Numbered from the stretch's first letter, positions 1 to 13,842 are shown. The stretch is 64,000 nt of DNA from Halictus rubicundus (GCF_050948215.1 NW_027488839.1:62001-126000), one strand, 5' to 3'. Made by a program: numbers and translations. The notes: generated from the sequence alone by a model not told the origin.

Positions 1-3000
1 CTATCCCATAATATACTCTATTCTATCCAATCCTCTATCCTATCCATTCCACTATTCTATAATATCCTATATCCTATCCAATCCTCTATCCTATCCTCTA
101 TCCTATCCTCTATCCTATCCTATCCTCAATGCAATCCTGTATCCTATCCAATCCTCTATCCTATCCTATCCTCTATCCTATCGTATCTTCTATCCTATCC
201 CATCCTCTATCCTATCCTATCCTCTATCCTATCCTATCGTCTATCCTATAATATCCTCTATCCTATCCTATCCTGAATGCTATCCTGTATCCTATCCAAT
301 CCTCTATCCTATCCTATCTTCTATCCTATCCTATCTTCTATCTTATCCAATCCTCTATCCCATAATACCCTCTATTCTATCCAATCCTCTGTCCTATCCA
401 TTCCTCTATTCTATAATATCCTCTATCCTATCCAATCCTCTATCCTATCCTCTATCCTATCCTATCCTCAATGCAATCCAATCCTCTATCCTAACCTATC
501 CTCCATAGTATCCTATCCTCTATCCTATCCTCTATCCTATCCTCTATCCTATCCTCTATCCTATCCTATCCTCAATGCAATCCTGTATCCTATACAATCC
601 TCTAACCTATCCGATTCTCTATCCTATCCCATCCTCTATCCTATCCTATCCTCCATCCTATAATATCCTCTAGCCTATCCTATCCTCTGTCGTATCCTAT
701 TTTCTATCCTATCCTATCCTTTATTCTATCCTATCGTCTATCCTATCCTATCCTCTATCATATCCTATCCTCTATCCTATCCTATCTTCTATCCTATAAT
801 ATACTCAATCCTATCCAATCCTCTATCCTATCCTCTATCCTATCCTCTGTCCTATCCAATCCTCTATCCTAACCTATCCTCTATCCTATCCTATCCTCTA
901 TCCTATCCTATCCTCTATCCTATCCTATCCTCTATCCTATCATATCCTCTATCCTATAATATCATATATCCTATCCTATTCTCTATCCTATCCTATCCTA
1001 TCCTCTATCCTATCCTATCCTTAATCCTATCCTATCCCCTATCCTATCCTCTATCCTATTCCAAACCTCTATCCTATCCTCTATCCTATAATATCCTCTA
1101 TTCTATCCAATCCTCTATCCTATCCATCCTCTATCCTATCCTCTATCCTATCCTCTATCCTATCCAATCCTTTATCCTATCCAATCCCCTATCCCATCCT
1201 CTATCCTATCCTATCCTCAATCCTATCCTATCCTCTACCCTATCCTATCCTCTATCCTATCCTATCCTCTATCCTATTGTATCCTCTATCCTATCCCATC
1301 CTCTATCCTATCATAATGTCTATCATACAATATCCTCTATCCTATCCAATCCTCTACCCATCCTCTTCCCTATCCTCTATCCTATCCCATCCTCTATCCT
1401 ATCCTATCCTCTATCCTATCCTCTATAATATCCTATCCTCTATCGTATCCAATCCCCTATCCTATCCTCTATCGTATCCAATCCTGCATCCTATAATATC
1501 ATATATCATATCCTATCCTCTATCCTATAATATCCTATATCCTATCCTATTCTCTATCCTATCCTATCCTCTATCATATCCTATCCTCTATCCTATCCGA
1601 TCCTCTACCCTAAAATATCCTCTATCCTATCCAATCCTCTATCCTGTCTTCTATCCTATCCTCTATACTATCGTTCTATCCTATCCTCTATCCTGTCCTC
1701 TATCCTATCCTCTATCCTATCCTATCCTCAATGCAATCCTGTATCATATACAATCCTCTATCCTATCCTATCCTCTATAATACTGTATCCTCTATCCTAT
1801 CCCATCCTCTATCCTATCCTATCCTCTATCCTATAATATCCTCTATCCTATCCTATCCTCTGTCGTATCCTATTTTCTATCCTATCCTATCCTCTATTCT
1901 ATCCTATCGTCTATCCTATAATATCCTCTATCCTATCCTATCCTGAATGCTATCCTGTATCCTATCCAATCCTCTATCGTATCCTATCCTCTATCCTATT
2001 GTATCCTCTGTCGTATCCTATTTTCTATCCTATCCTATCGTCTATCCTATAATATCCTCTATCCTATCCTATCCTGAATGCTATCCTGTATCCTATCCTA
2101 TCCTCTATCCTATCCTATCCTCTATCCTATATTATAATCTATTCTATCCAATCCTCTATGCTATCCAATCCTCTATTCTATAACATCCTCTATCCTATCC
2201 AATCCTGTATCCTATCCAATCCCCTATCCCATCCTCTATCCTATCCCATCCTCTATCCTATCCTATCCTCTATCCTATCCTATCCTCTATCCTATCCTCT
2301 ATCCTATCCTCTATCCTATCCTATCCTCTATCCTATCCTATCCTCTATCCTATCCTATCCTCTATCCTATCCTCTATCCTATCCTATCTTCTATCCTATC
2401 CTATCCTCTATCCTATCAAATCCCCTATCCTATCCTCTATCCTATCCTATCCTCCATCCAATCCCCTATCCTATCCTATCCTCTATCCTATCCTATCCTC
2501 TATCCTATCCTATCCTCTATCCTATCCAATCCTCTATCCTATCCTATCGTCTATCCTATCCTCTATCCTATCCTATCCTCTATCCTATCCTATCCTCTAT
2601 CCTATCCTATCCTGTATCCTATCCTATCCTCTATCCTATCCTATCCTCTATCCTATCCTATCCTCTATCCTATCCTATCCTCTATCCTATCCTATCTTTT
2701 ATCCTACCTTATCATCTATCCTATCAAATTCCCTATCCTATCCTCTATCCTATCCTATCCTCTATCCTATCCTATCTTCTATCCTATCCTATCCTCTGTC
2801 CTATCAAATCCACTATCCTATCCTCTATCCTATCCTATCCTCTATCCTATCCTATCCTCTATCCTATCCTATTTCTATCCTATCCTATCCTCTATCCTAT
2901 CAAATCCCCTATCCTATCCTCTATCCTCTATCCTATCCTATCATCTATCCTCTATCCTATCCAATCCTCTATCCTATCCTATCGTCTATCCTATCCTCTA

Positions 3001-5236
3001 TCCTATCCTATCCTCTATCCTATCCTATCCACTATCCAATCCTATCCTCTATCCTCTATCCTCTATCCTATCCTATCCTCTATCCTATCCTGTCCTCTAT
3101 CCTATCCTATCTTCTATCCTCTCCTATCCTCTATCCTATCCTATCCTCTATCCTATCCTATCCTCTATCCTATCCTATCTTCTATCCTATCCTATCCTCT
3201 ATCCTATCCTATCCTCTATCCTATCCTATCCTCTATCCTATCCTATCCTCTATCCTATCCTATCCTCTATCCTATCCTATCCTCTATCCTATCCTATCCT
3301 CCATCCTATCCTATCCTCAATCCTATCCTTTCCTGTATCCTATCCTATCGTCTATCCTATCCTATCCTCTATCCTATCAAATCCCCTATCCTATCCTATC
3401 CTGTATCCTATCCTATCCTATCCTCTATCCTATCCTATCCTCTATCCTATCCTATCCTCTATCCTATCCTATCTTTTATCCTACCTTATCATCTATCCTA
3501 TCAAATCCCCTATCCTATCCTCTATCCTATCCTCTATCCTATCCTATCCTCTATCCTATCCTATCTTCTATCCTATTATATCCTCTATCGTATCCTATCA
3601 TCTATCCTATCCAATCCTCTATCCTATCCTTTATCCTATCCTCTATCCTATCCTATCCTGTATCGTATCCAATCCCCTATCCTATCCTCTATCTTATCCT
3701 ATCCTCCATCCTATCCTATCCTTTATCCTATCCTATCCTCTATCCTATTCTATCCTCTATCCTATCGTATGCTCTATCCTATCCGATCCTCTATCCTATC
3801 CTATCCTCTATCCTATCCAATTGTCTATCCTATAATATCCTCTATCCTATCGTATCCTCTATCCTATCCCATCCTCTAACGTATCCTATCATCTATCCTA
3901 TCCTATCCTATATCCTCTAATATCCTGCATCCTATCCTATACTCTATCCTATCCTATCCTCTATCCTATCCAATCCCCTATCCTATTCTCTATCCTATCC
4001 TATCCTGTATCCTATCCAATCCCCTATCCTATACTCTTTCCTATCCTATGCTCCATCCTATCCTATCCTCTATCCTAACCTATCCTCTATCCTAACGTAT
4101 CCTCTATCCTATCCCATCCTCTAACGTATCCTATCATCTATCCTATCCTATCCTATATCTTATAATATCCTGTATCCTATCCTATACTCTTTCCTATCCT
4201 ATCTTCTATCCTATAATATTCTCTATCCTATCCTATCCTCTATCCTGTCCAATCCCCTATCCCATCCTCTATCCTATCCTATCCTCAATCTTATCCTATC
4301 CTCCATCCTATCCTATCCTCTATCCTATAATATCCTCTATCCTATCCTATCGACTATCCTATAATATCCTCTATCCGATCCTATCATCTATCCTATCCTA
4401 TCCTATATCCTATAATATCCTGCATCCTATCCTATACTCTATCCTATCCTATCCTCTATCCTATCCAATCCCCTATCCTATTCTCTATCCTATCCTATCC
4501 TGTATCCTATCCAATCCCCTATCCTATACTCTTTCCTATCCTATGCTCCATCCTATCCAATCCTCTTTCCTATCCTATCCTCTATCAAATCCAATCCCCT
4601 ATCCTATCCTATCCTCTATCCTATCGTATCATCTGTCCTATTATATCCTGTATCCTACCCTATCCTCTATAATATCCTGTCCTCTATCCTATCCTATCCT
4701 CTATCCTATCCTATCCTCTATCCTATCCTATCCTCTATCCTATCCTATCCTCTATCCTATCCTATCCTCTATCCTATCCTATCCTCTATCCTATAATATC
4801 CTCTATCCTATCCTATCCTCTATAATATAATATCCTCTATCCTATCCTATCCTCTATCCTATCCAATCCTCTATCATATCCTCTATCCTATCCTATCCTC
4901 TATAATATCCTATCCTCTAACCTCTAACCTATCCTATCCTCTATCCTATCCTATCCTCTATCCTATAATATCCTCTATCCTATCCTATCCTCTATAATAT
5001 AATATCCTCTATCCTATCCTATCCTCTATAATATAATATCCTCTATCCTATCCTATCCTCTATCCTATCCAATCCTCTATCGTATCCTCTATCCTATCCT
5101 ATCCTCTATCCTATCCTATCCTCTATCCTATTCTATCCTCTATCCTATACAATCCTCTATCCTGTCCTATCCTCTATCCTATACAAACCTCTATCCTATC
5201 CTATCCTCTATCCTATCGTATCCTCTATCCTATCCC
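1..5236. repeat. Block A, copy 1 (about 5.2 kb, cut by the window start)
   Basis: This block matches 13,843-19,057 in the same variant order. Base 1 aligns with 13,843. The offset is 13,842 at first, 13,830 after a 12-bp unit difference near 500-570, and about 13,840 near 4,540. Landmarks include TGAATGC at about 275, CATAATGTCTATCATAC at about 1,311, AATGC at 1,947 and a second one near 2,078, and repeated TATAATATAATATCC clusters at 4,820-5,040. The two copies part company at about 5,236 and 19,057, where TATCCCATTC is replaced by TATCGTATCC. No gene is present: the 573-codon open frame at 2,158-3,879 is periodic satellite peptide. Confidence 0.9.
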
Positions 5237-5879
5237 ATTCTCTAACGTATCCTATCATCTATCCTATCCTATCCTATATCCTATAATATCCTGTATCCTA
5301 TCCTACACTCTATCCTATCCTATCATCTATCCTATTGTATCCTCTATCCTATCCCATCCTCTATCCTATTCAATCCCGTATCCTATCGTCTATCCTATCG
5401 TATCCTGTATCCTATTCAATCCCCTATCCTATCCTCTTTCCTATCCTATCCTCCATCCTATCCTATCCTCTATCCTATCCTACCGTTTGTCCTATCCTAT
5501 CCACTATCCTATCCTATCCTCTATCCAATCGTATCCTCTATCCTATCCTACCCTCTATCCTATCCTATCCTCTACCCTATCCTATCCTCTTTCCTATCCT
5601 ATCCTCTATCCTATTCTATCCTCTATCCTATCCTATCCTCTATCCTATCCTATCCTCTATCCTATCCTATCCTCTATCCTATCCTATCCTCTATCCTATC
5701 CTATCCTCTATCACATCCTATCCTCTATCCTATCCTATCCTCTATCCTATCCTATCCTCTATCCTATCCTATCCTCTAACCTATCCTATCCTCTATCCTA
5801 TCCTATCCTCTATCCTATCCTATCCTCTATCCTATCCTATCCTCAATGCTATCCTGTATCCTATCCTCAATGCTATCCT

Positions 5880-7460
5880 GTATCCTATCCAATCTTCTAT
5901 CCTATCCTATCCTCTATCCTATCCAAACCTCTATCCTATAATATCCTCTATTCTATCCAACCGTCCATCCTATCCATTCTTCAATTCTATAATATCCTCT
6001 ATCCAATCCAATCCTCTATCCTATCCTCTATCCTATCCTATCCTCTATCCTATCCTATCCTCTATCCTATCCAATCCTCTATCCCATAGTATCCTCTATT
6101 CTATCCAATCCTCTATCCTATCCATTCCTCTATTCTATAATATCCTCTATCCTATCCAATCCTCTATGCTATCCTCTATCCTATCCTCTATCCTATCCTA
6201 TCCTCAATCCTATCCTATCCTCTATCCTATCCAAACGTCTATCCTATAATATCCTCTATCCTATCCTAACCTGAATGCTATCCTGTATCCTATCCAATCC
6301 TCTGTCCTATCCTATCCCCTATCCTATCCTATCCTCTATCCTATAATATAATCTATTCTATCCAATCCTCTATCCTATCCAATCCTATATTGTATAACAC
6401 CCTCTATCCTATCCAATCCTGTATCCTATCCAATCCCCTATCCCATCCTGTATCCTATCCCATCCTCTATCCTATCCCATCCTCTATCCTATCCTATCCT
6501 CTATCCTATCCAATCCTCTATCCCATAATATCCTCTATTCTATCATATCCTCTATCCTATCCTATCCTCAATGCAATCCTGTATCCTATCCAATCCTCTA
6601 TCCTATCCTATCCTCTATCCTATTGTATCCTCTATCCTATCCCATCCTCTATCCTATCCTATCCTCTATTATATAATATCCTCTATCCTATCCTATCCTC
6701 TGTCGTATCCTATTTTTTATCCTATCCTATTCTCTATTCTATCCTATCGTCTATCCTATCCTATCCTCTATCCTATCCAATCCTCTATTCTATAACATCC
6801 TCTATCCTATCCAATCCTGTATCCTACCCAATCCCCTATCCCATCCTCTATCCTATCCTATCCTATCCTCTATCCTATCCAATCCTCTATCCTATCCAAT
6901 CCTCTACCCTATCCATTCCTCAATTCTATAATATCCTCTATACAATCCAATCCTCTATCCTATCCTCTATCCTATCCTCTATCCTATCCTCTATCCTATA
7001 CTATATACTATCCTCTATCGTATTCTCTATCCTATCCAATCCTCTATCCTATAATATCCTCTATTCTATCCAATACTCTATCCTATCCAATCCTCTATCC
7101 TATCCTCGATCCTATCCTATCCACAATGCAATCCTGTATCCTATGCAATCCCCTATCCTATCTTCTTTCCTATCCTATCCTCCATCCTATCCTATACTCT
7201 ATCCTATCCAATCCCCTATCCTATGCTATCCTCAATGCAATCCTGTATCCTATCCAATCCCCTATCCTATCCTCTATCCTATAATATCCTCTGTCGTATC
7301 CTATCCTCTGTCCTATTCTATTTTCTATCCTATCCTATCCTCTATCCTATCCTGTCCTCTATCCTATCTTATCCCCTATCCTATCCTATCCTCTAGCCTA
7401 TCCTATCCACTATCCTATCCTACCGTTTGTCCTATCCTATCCTCTATCCTATCCTATCCT
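5880..7460. repeat. Sub-block S1 inside the 4,057-bp unit
   Basis: This sub-block matches 7,650-9,274 at an offset of 1,770, rising to about 1,820 at its right end. It starts around TGTATCCTATCCAATCTTC and runs to the TACCGTTTGTCC landmark at 7,421. It contains CCACAATGCAATCC near 7,130, CTCGATCC near 7,106 and CTATACTATATACTATCC near 6,994. S1 and its partner differ by whole 17-bp units and a few substitutions (for example CAACCGTCC against CAACCCTCC). The same sub-block recurs in the second 4,057-bp copy at about 9,937-11,517. No gene is present. Confidence 0.8.
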
Positions 7461-7649
7461 CTATCCTATCGTATCCTCTATCCTATCCTATCCTCTATCA
7501 TATCCTATCCTCTATCCTATCCTATCCTCTATCCTATCCTATCCTCTATCCTATCCTATCCTCTATCCTATGCTATCCTCTATCCTATCCTATCCTCTAT
7601 CCTATCCTCTATCCTATCCTCTATCCTATCCTCTATCCTATCCTATCCT

Positions 7650-9274
7650 GTATCCTATCCAATCTTCTATCCTATCCTATCCTCTATCCTATCCAAACCT
7701 CTATCCTATAATATCCTCTATTCTATCCAACCCTCCATCCTATCCATTCCTCAATTCTATAATATCCTCTATCCAATCCAATCGTCTATCCTATCCTCTA
7801 TCCTATCCTATCCTCTATCCTATCCTATCCTCTATCCTATCCAATCCTCTATCCCATAGTATCCTCTATTCTATCCAATCCTCTATCCTATCCATTCCTC
7901 TATTCTATAATATCCTCTATCCTATCCAATCCTCTATGCTATCCTCTATCCTATCCTCTATCCTATCCTATCCTCAATCCTATCCTATCCTCTATCCTAT
8001 CCAAACGTCTATCCTATAATATCCTCTATCCTATCCTAACCTGAATGCTATCCTGTATCCTATCCAATCCTCTGTCCTATCCTATCCTCTATCCTATCCT
8101 ATCCTCTATCCTATAATATAATCTATTCTATCCAATCCTCTATCCTATCCAATCCTATATTGTATAACACCCTCTATCCTATCCAATCCTGTATCCTATC
8201 CAATCCCCTATCCCATCCTGTATCCTATCCCATCCTCTATCCTATCCCATCCTCTATCCTATCCTATCCTCTATCCTATCCAATCCTCTATCCCATAATA
8301 TCCTCTATTCTATCATATCCTCTATCCTATCCTATCCTCAATGCAATCCTGTATCCTATCCAATCCTCTATCCTATCCTATCCTCTATCCTATTGTATCC
8401 TCTATCCTATCCCATCCTCTATCCTATCCTATCCTCTATTATATAATATCCTCTATCCTATCCTATCCTCTGTCGTATCCTATTTTTTATCCTATCCTAT
8501 TCTCTATTCTATCCTATCGTCTATCCTATCCTATCCTCTATCCTATCCAATCCTCTATTCTATAACATCCTCTATCCTATCCAATCCTGTATCCTACCCA
8601 ATCCCCTATCCCATCCTCTATCCTATCCTATCCTATCCTCTATCCTATCCAATCCTCTATCCTATCCAATCCTCTACCCTATCCATTCCTCAATTCTATA
8701 ATATCCTCTATACAATCCAATCCTCTATCCTATCCTCTATCCTATCCTCTATCCTATCCTCTATCCTATACTATATACTATCCTCTATCGTATTCTCTAT
8801 CCTATCCAATCCTCTATCCTATAATATCCTCTATTCTATCCAATACTCTATCCTATCCAATCCTCTATCCTATCCTCGATCCTATCCTATCCACAATGCA
8901 ATCCTGTATCCTATGCAATCCCCTATCCTATCTTCTTTCCTATCCTATCCTCCATCCTATCCTATCCTCTATCCTATCCTATACTCTATCCTATCCAATC
9001 CCCTATCCTATGCTATCCTCAATGCAATCCTGTATCCTATCCAATCCCCTATCCTATCCTCTATCCTATAATATCCTCTGTCGTATCCTATCCTCTGTCC
9101 TATTCTATTTTCTATCCTATCCTATCCTCTGTCCTATTCTATTTTCTATCCTATCCTATCCTCTATCCTATCCTGTCCTCTATCCTATCTTATCCCCTAT
9201 CCTATCCTATCCTCTAGCCTATCCTATCCACTATCCTATCCTACCGTTTGTCCTATCCTATCCTCTATCCTATC
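7650..9274. repeat. Sub-block S2 inside the 4,057-bp unit
   Basis: This is the partner of sub-block 5,880-7,460. It carries an extra 17-bp monomer near 8,965 and a doubled TCTGTCCTATTCTATTTTC segment near 9,086-9,145. It ends at the TACCGTTTGTCC landmark at 9,242. Its equivalent in the second 4,057-bp copy is about 11,707-13,331. The pair is separated by about 190 bp of 17-mer and 12-mer satellite (7,460-7,650). No gene is present. Confidence 0.78.
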
Positions 9275-12200
9275 GTATCCTCTATCCTATCCCATTCTCT
9301 AACGTATCCTATCATCTATCCTATCCTATCCTATATCCTATAATATCCTGTATCCTATCCTACACTCTATCCTATCCTATCATCTATCCTATTGTATCCT
9401 CTATCCTATCCCATCCTCTATCCTATTCAATCCCGTATCCTATCGTCTATCCTATCGTATCCTGTATCCTATTCAATCCCCTATCCTATCCTCTTTCCTA
9501 TCCTATCCTCCATCCTATCCTATCCTCTATCCTATCCTACCGTTTGTCCTATCCTATCCACTATCCTATCCTATCCTCTATCCAATCGTATCCTCTATCC
9601 TATCCTACCCTCTATCCTATCCTATCCTCTACCCTATCCTATCCTCTTTCCTATCCTATCCTCTATCCTATTCTATCCTCTATCCTATCCTATCCTCTAT
9701 CCTATCCTATCCTCTATCCTATCCTATCCTCTATCCTATCCTATCCTCTATCCTATCCTATCCTCTATCCTATCCTATCCTCTATCCTATCCTATCCTCT
9801 ATCCTATCCTATCCTCTATCCTATCCTATCCTCTAACCTATCCTATCCTCTATCCTATCCTATCCTCTATCCTATCCTATCCTCTATCCTATCCTATCCT
9901 CAATGCTATCCTGTATCCTATCCTCAATGCTATCCTGTATCCTATCCAATCTTCTATCCTATCCTATCCTCTATCCTATCCAAACCTCTATCCTATAATA
10001 TCCTCTATTCTATCCAACCGTCCATCCTATCCATTCTTCAATTCTATAATATCCTCTATCCAATCCAATCCTCTATCCTATCCTCTATCCTATCCTATCC
10101 TCTATCCTATCCTATCCTCTATCCTATCCAATCCTCTATCCCATAGTATCCTCTATTCTATCCAATCCTCTATCCTATCCATTCCTCTATTCTATAATAT
10201 CCTCTATCCTATCCAATCCTCTATGCTATCCTCTATCCTATCCTCTATCCTATCCTATCCTCAATCCTATCCTATCCTCTATCCTATCCAAACGTCTATC
10301 CTATAATATCCTCTATCCTATCCTAACCTGAATGCTATCCTGTATCCTATCCAATCCTCTGTCCTATCCTATCCTCTATCCTATCCTATCCTCTATCCTA
10401 TAATATAATCTATTCTATCCAATCCTCTATCCTATCCAATCCTATATTGTATAACACCCTCTATCCTATCCAATCCTGTATCCTATCCAATCCCCTATCC
10501 CATCCTGTATCCTATCCCATCCTCTATCCTATCCCATCCTCTATCCTATCCTATCCTCTATCCTATCCAATCCTCTATCCCATAATATCCTCTATTCTAT
10601 CATATCCTCTATCCTATCCTATCCTCAATGCAATCCTGTATCCTATCCAATCCTCTATCCTATCCTATCCTCTATCCTATTGTATCCTCTATCCTATCCC
10701 ATCCTCTATCCTATCCTATCCTCTATTATATAATATCCTCTATCCTATCCTATCCTCTGTCGTATCCTATTTTTTATCCTATCCTATTCTCTATTCTATC
10801 CTATCGTCTATCCTATCCTATCCTCTATCCTATCCAATCCTCTATTCTATAACATCCTCTATCCTATCCAATCCTGTATCCTACCCAATCCCCTATCCCA
10901 TCCTCTATCCTATCCTATCCTATCCTCTATCCTATCCAATCCTCTATCCTATCCAATCCTCTACCCTATCCATTCCTCAATTCTATAATATCCTCTATAC
11001 AATCCAATCCTCTATCCTATCCTCTATCCTATCCTCTATCCTATCCTCTATCCTATACTATATACTATCCTCTATCGTATTCTCTATCCTATCCAATCCT
11101 CTATCCTATAATATCCTCTATTCTATCCAATACTCTATCCTATCCAATCCTCTATCCTATCCTCGATCCTATCCTATCCACAATGCAATCCTGTATCCTA
11201 TGCAATCCCCTATCCTATCTTCTTTCCTATCCTATCCTCCATCCTATCCTATACTCTATCCTATCCAATCCCCTATCCTATGCTATCCTCAATGCAATCC
11301 TGTATCCTATCCAATCCCCTATCCTATCCTCTATCCTATAATATCCTCTGTCGTATCCTATCCTCTGTCCTATTCTATTTTCTATCCTATCCTATCCTCT
11401 ATCCTATCCTGTCCTCTATCCTATCTTATCCCCTATCCTATCCTATCCTCTAGCCTATCCTATCCACTATCCTATCCTACCGTTTGTCCTATCCTATCCT
11501 CTATCCTATCCTATCCTCTATCCTATCGTATCCTCTATCCTATCCTATCCTCTATCATATCCTATCCTCTATCCTATCCTATCCTCTATCCTATCCTATC
11601 CTCTATCCTATCCTATCCTCTATCCTATGCTATCCTCTATCCTATCCTATCCTCTATCCTATCCTCTATCCTATCCTCTATCCTATCCTCTATCCTATCC
11701 TATCCTGTATCCTATCCAATCTTCTATCCTATCCTATCCTCTATCCTATCCAAACCTCTATCCTATAATATCCTCTATTCTATCCAACCCTCCATCCTAT
11801 CCATTCCTCAATTCTATAATATCCTCTATCCAATCCAATCGTCTATCCTATCCTCTATCCTATCCTATCCTCTATCCTATCCTATCCTCTATCCTATCCA
11901 ATCCTCTATCCCATAGTATCCTCTATTCTATCCAATCCTCTATCCTATCCATTCCTCTATTCTATAATATCCTCTATCCTATCCAATCCTCTATGCTATC
12001 CTCTATCCTATCCTCTATCCTATCCTATCCTCAATCCTATCCTATCCTCTATCCTATCCAAACGTCTATCCTATAATATCCTCTATCCTATCCTAACCTG
12101 AATGCTATCCTGTATCCTATCCAATCCTCTGTCCTATCCTATCCTCTATCCTATCCTATCCTCTATCCTATAATATAATCTATTCTATCCAATCCTCTAT

Positions 12201-13331
12201 CCTATCCAATCCTATATTGTATAACACCCTCTATCCTATCCAATCCTGTATCCTATCCAATCCCCTATCCCATCCTGTATCCTATCCCATCCTCTATCCT
12301 ATCCCATCCTCTATCCTATCCTATCCTCTATCCTATCCAATCCTCTATCCCATAATATCCTCTATTCTATCATATCCTCTATCCTATCCTATCCTCAATG
12401 CAATCCTGTATCCTATCCAATCCTCTATCCTATCCTATCCTCTATCCTATTGTATCCTCTATCCTATCCCATCCTCTATCCTATCCTATCCTCTATTATA
12501 TAATATCCTCTATCCTATCCTATCCTCTGTCGTATCCTATTTTTTATCCTATCCTATTCTCTATTCTATCCTATCGTCTATCCTATCCTATCCTCTATCC
12601 TATCCAATCCTCTATTCTATAACATCCTCTATCCTATCCAATCCTGTATCCTACCCAATCCCCTATCCCATCCTCTATCCTATCCTATCCTATCCTCTAT
12701 CCTATCCAATCCTCTATCCTATCCAATCCTCTACCCTATCCATTCCTCAATTCTATAATATCCTCTATACAATCCAATCCTCTATCCTATCCTCTATCCT
12801 ATCCTCTATCCTATCCTCTATCCTATACTATATACTATCCTCTATCGTATTCTCTATCCTATCCAATCCTCTATCCTATAATATCCTCTATTCTATCCAA
12901 TACTCTATCCTATCCAATCCTCTATCCTATCCTCGATCCTATCCTATCCACAATGCAATCCTGTATCCTATGCAATCCCCTATCCTATCTTCTTTCCTAT
13001 CCTATCCTCCATCCTATCCTATCCTCTATCCTATCCTATACTCTATCCTATCCAATCCCCTATCCTATGCTATCCTCAATGCAATCCTGTATCCTATCCA
13101 ATCCCCTATCCTATCCTCTATCCTATAATATCCTCTGTCGTATCCTATCCTCTGTCCTATTCTATTTTCTATCCTATCCTATCCTCTGTCCTATTCTATT
13201 TTCTATCCTATCCTATCCTCTATCCTATCCTGTCCTCTATCCTATCTTATCCCCTATCCTATCCTATCCTCTAGCCTATCCTATCCACTATCCTATCCTA
13301 CCGTTTGTCCTATCCTATCCTCTATCCTATC
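9252..13331. repeat. 4,057-bp higher-order repeat, copy 2
   Basis: This is the second member of the tandem pair that starts at 5,195. Alignment to copy 1 holds to 13,331. At 13,332 a C replaces the G of TATCG and the sequence passes into block L. The homogeneous 17-mer run at 9,679-9,833 is uninterrupted here, whereas copy 1 has a variant at about 5,713. The 489-codon satellite frames at 6,390 and 10,447 translate identically, which shows how little the copies have diverged. No gene is present. Confidence 0.93.
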
Positions 13332-13842
13332 CTATCCTCTATCCTATCGTATCCTCTATCCTATCCTATCCTCTATCATATCCTATCCTCTATCCTATCC
13401 TATCCTCTATCCTATCCTATCCTCTATCCTATCCTATCCTCTATCCTATGCTATCCTCTATCCTATCCTATCCTCTATCCTATCCTCTATCCTATCCTCT
13501 ATCCTATCCTCTATCCTATCCTATCCTCTATCCTATCCTATCCTCTATCCTATCCTATCCTCAATCCTATCCTATCCTCTATCCTATCCAATCGTCTATC
13601 CTATAATATCCTCTATCCTATCCTATCCTGAATGCTATCCTGTATCCTATCCAATACTCTATCTTATCCAATCCTCTATCTCATAATATCCTCTATTCTA
13701 TCATATCCTCTATCCTATCCTATCCTCTATCCTATCCTATCATCTATCCTATCCTATCCTCTATCCTATCCTATCCTCTATCCTATCCTCTATCCTATCC
13801 TCTATCCTATCCTCTATCCTATCCTCTATACTATCCAATCCT
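13300..13842. repeat. Block L, copy 1: ACCGTTTG to 12-mer run
   Basis: The block starts at the ACCGTTTG landmark (13,300) and ends in a run of 12-bp monomers at about 13,777-13,828. It recurs at 28,070 and 42,623. The second copy has one more 12-bp unit in the terminal run than this one, which changes the inter-copy offset from 14,770 to 14,782. It leads directly into block A copy 2. It marks the start of the roughly 14.5-kb macro-period. Confidence 0.85.

Larger units (their letters stand above)
5195..9274. repeat. 4,057-bp higher-order repeat, copy 1
   Basis: Every landmark here recurs exactly 4,057 bp downstream: 5,335 with 9,392, 6,390 with 10,447, 7,427 with 11,484, 8,160 with 12,217 and 8,896 with 12,953. 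Homology begins at about 5,195. The two copies share the 23 bases 9,252-9,274 as their junction. The unit holds a lead segment with a homogeneous 17-mer run (about 5,600-5,860), then two related sub-blocks. Copies 1 and 2 look almost identical. Differences I noticed are at about 5,713 (TCACATCC against TCCTATCC) and about 6,328 (a C/T change). Near-identity implies a recent tandem duplication, or an assembly duplication. Confidence 0.93.

Noticed and set aside
1298..1330. CATAATGTCTATCATAC as an inverted-repeat recombination site
   Set aside because: The apparent symmetry is short and imperfect, and the motif travels with block A, F and G copies as an ordinary satellite variant.
2158..3879. 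573-codon open frame, and dozens of other + strand frames of 60-560 codons
   Set aside because: They are translations of the stop-free satellite monomer. They are periodic (4- and 17-residue), overlap in several frames with the same peptide, start and stop at satellite variants, and have no domain.
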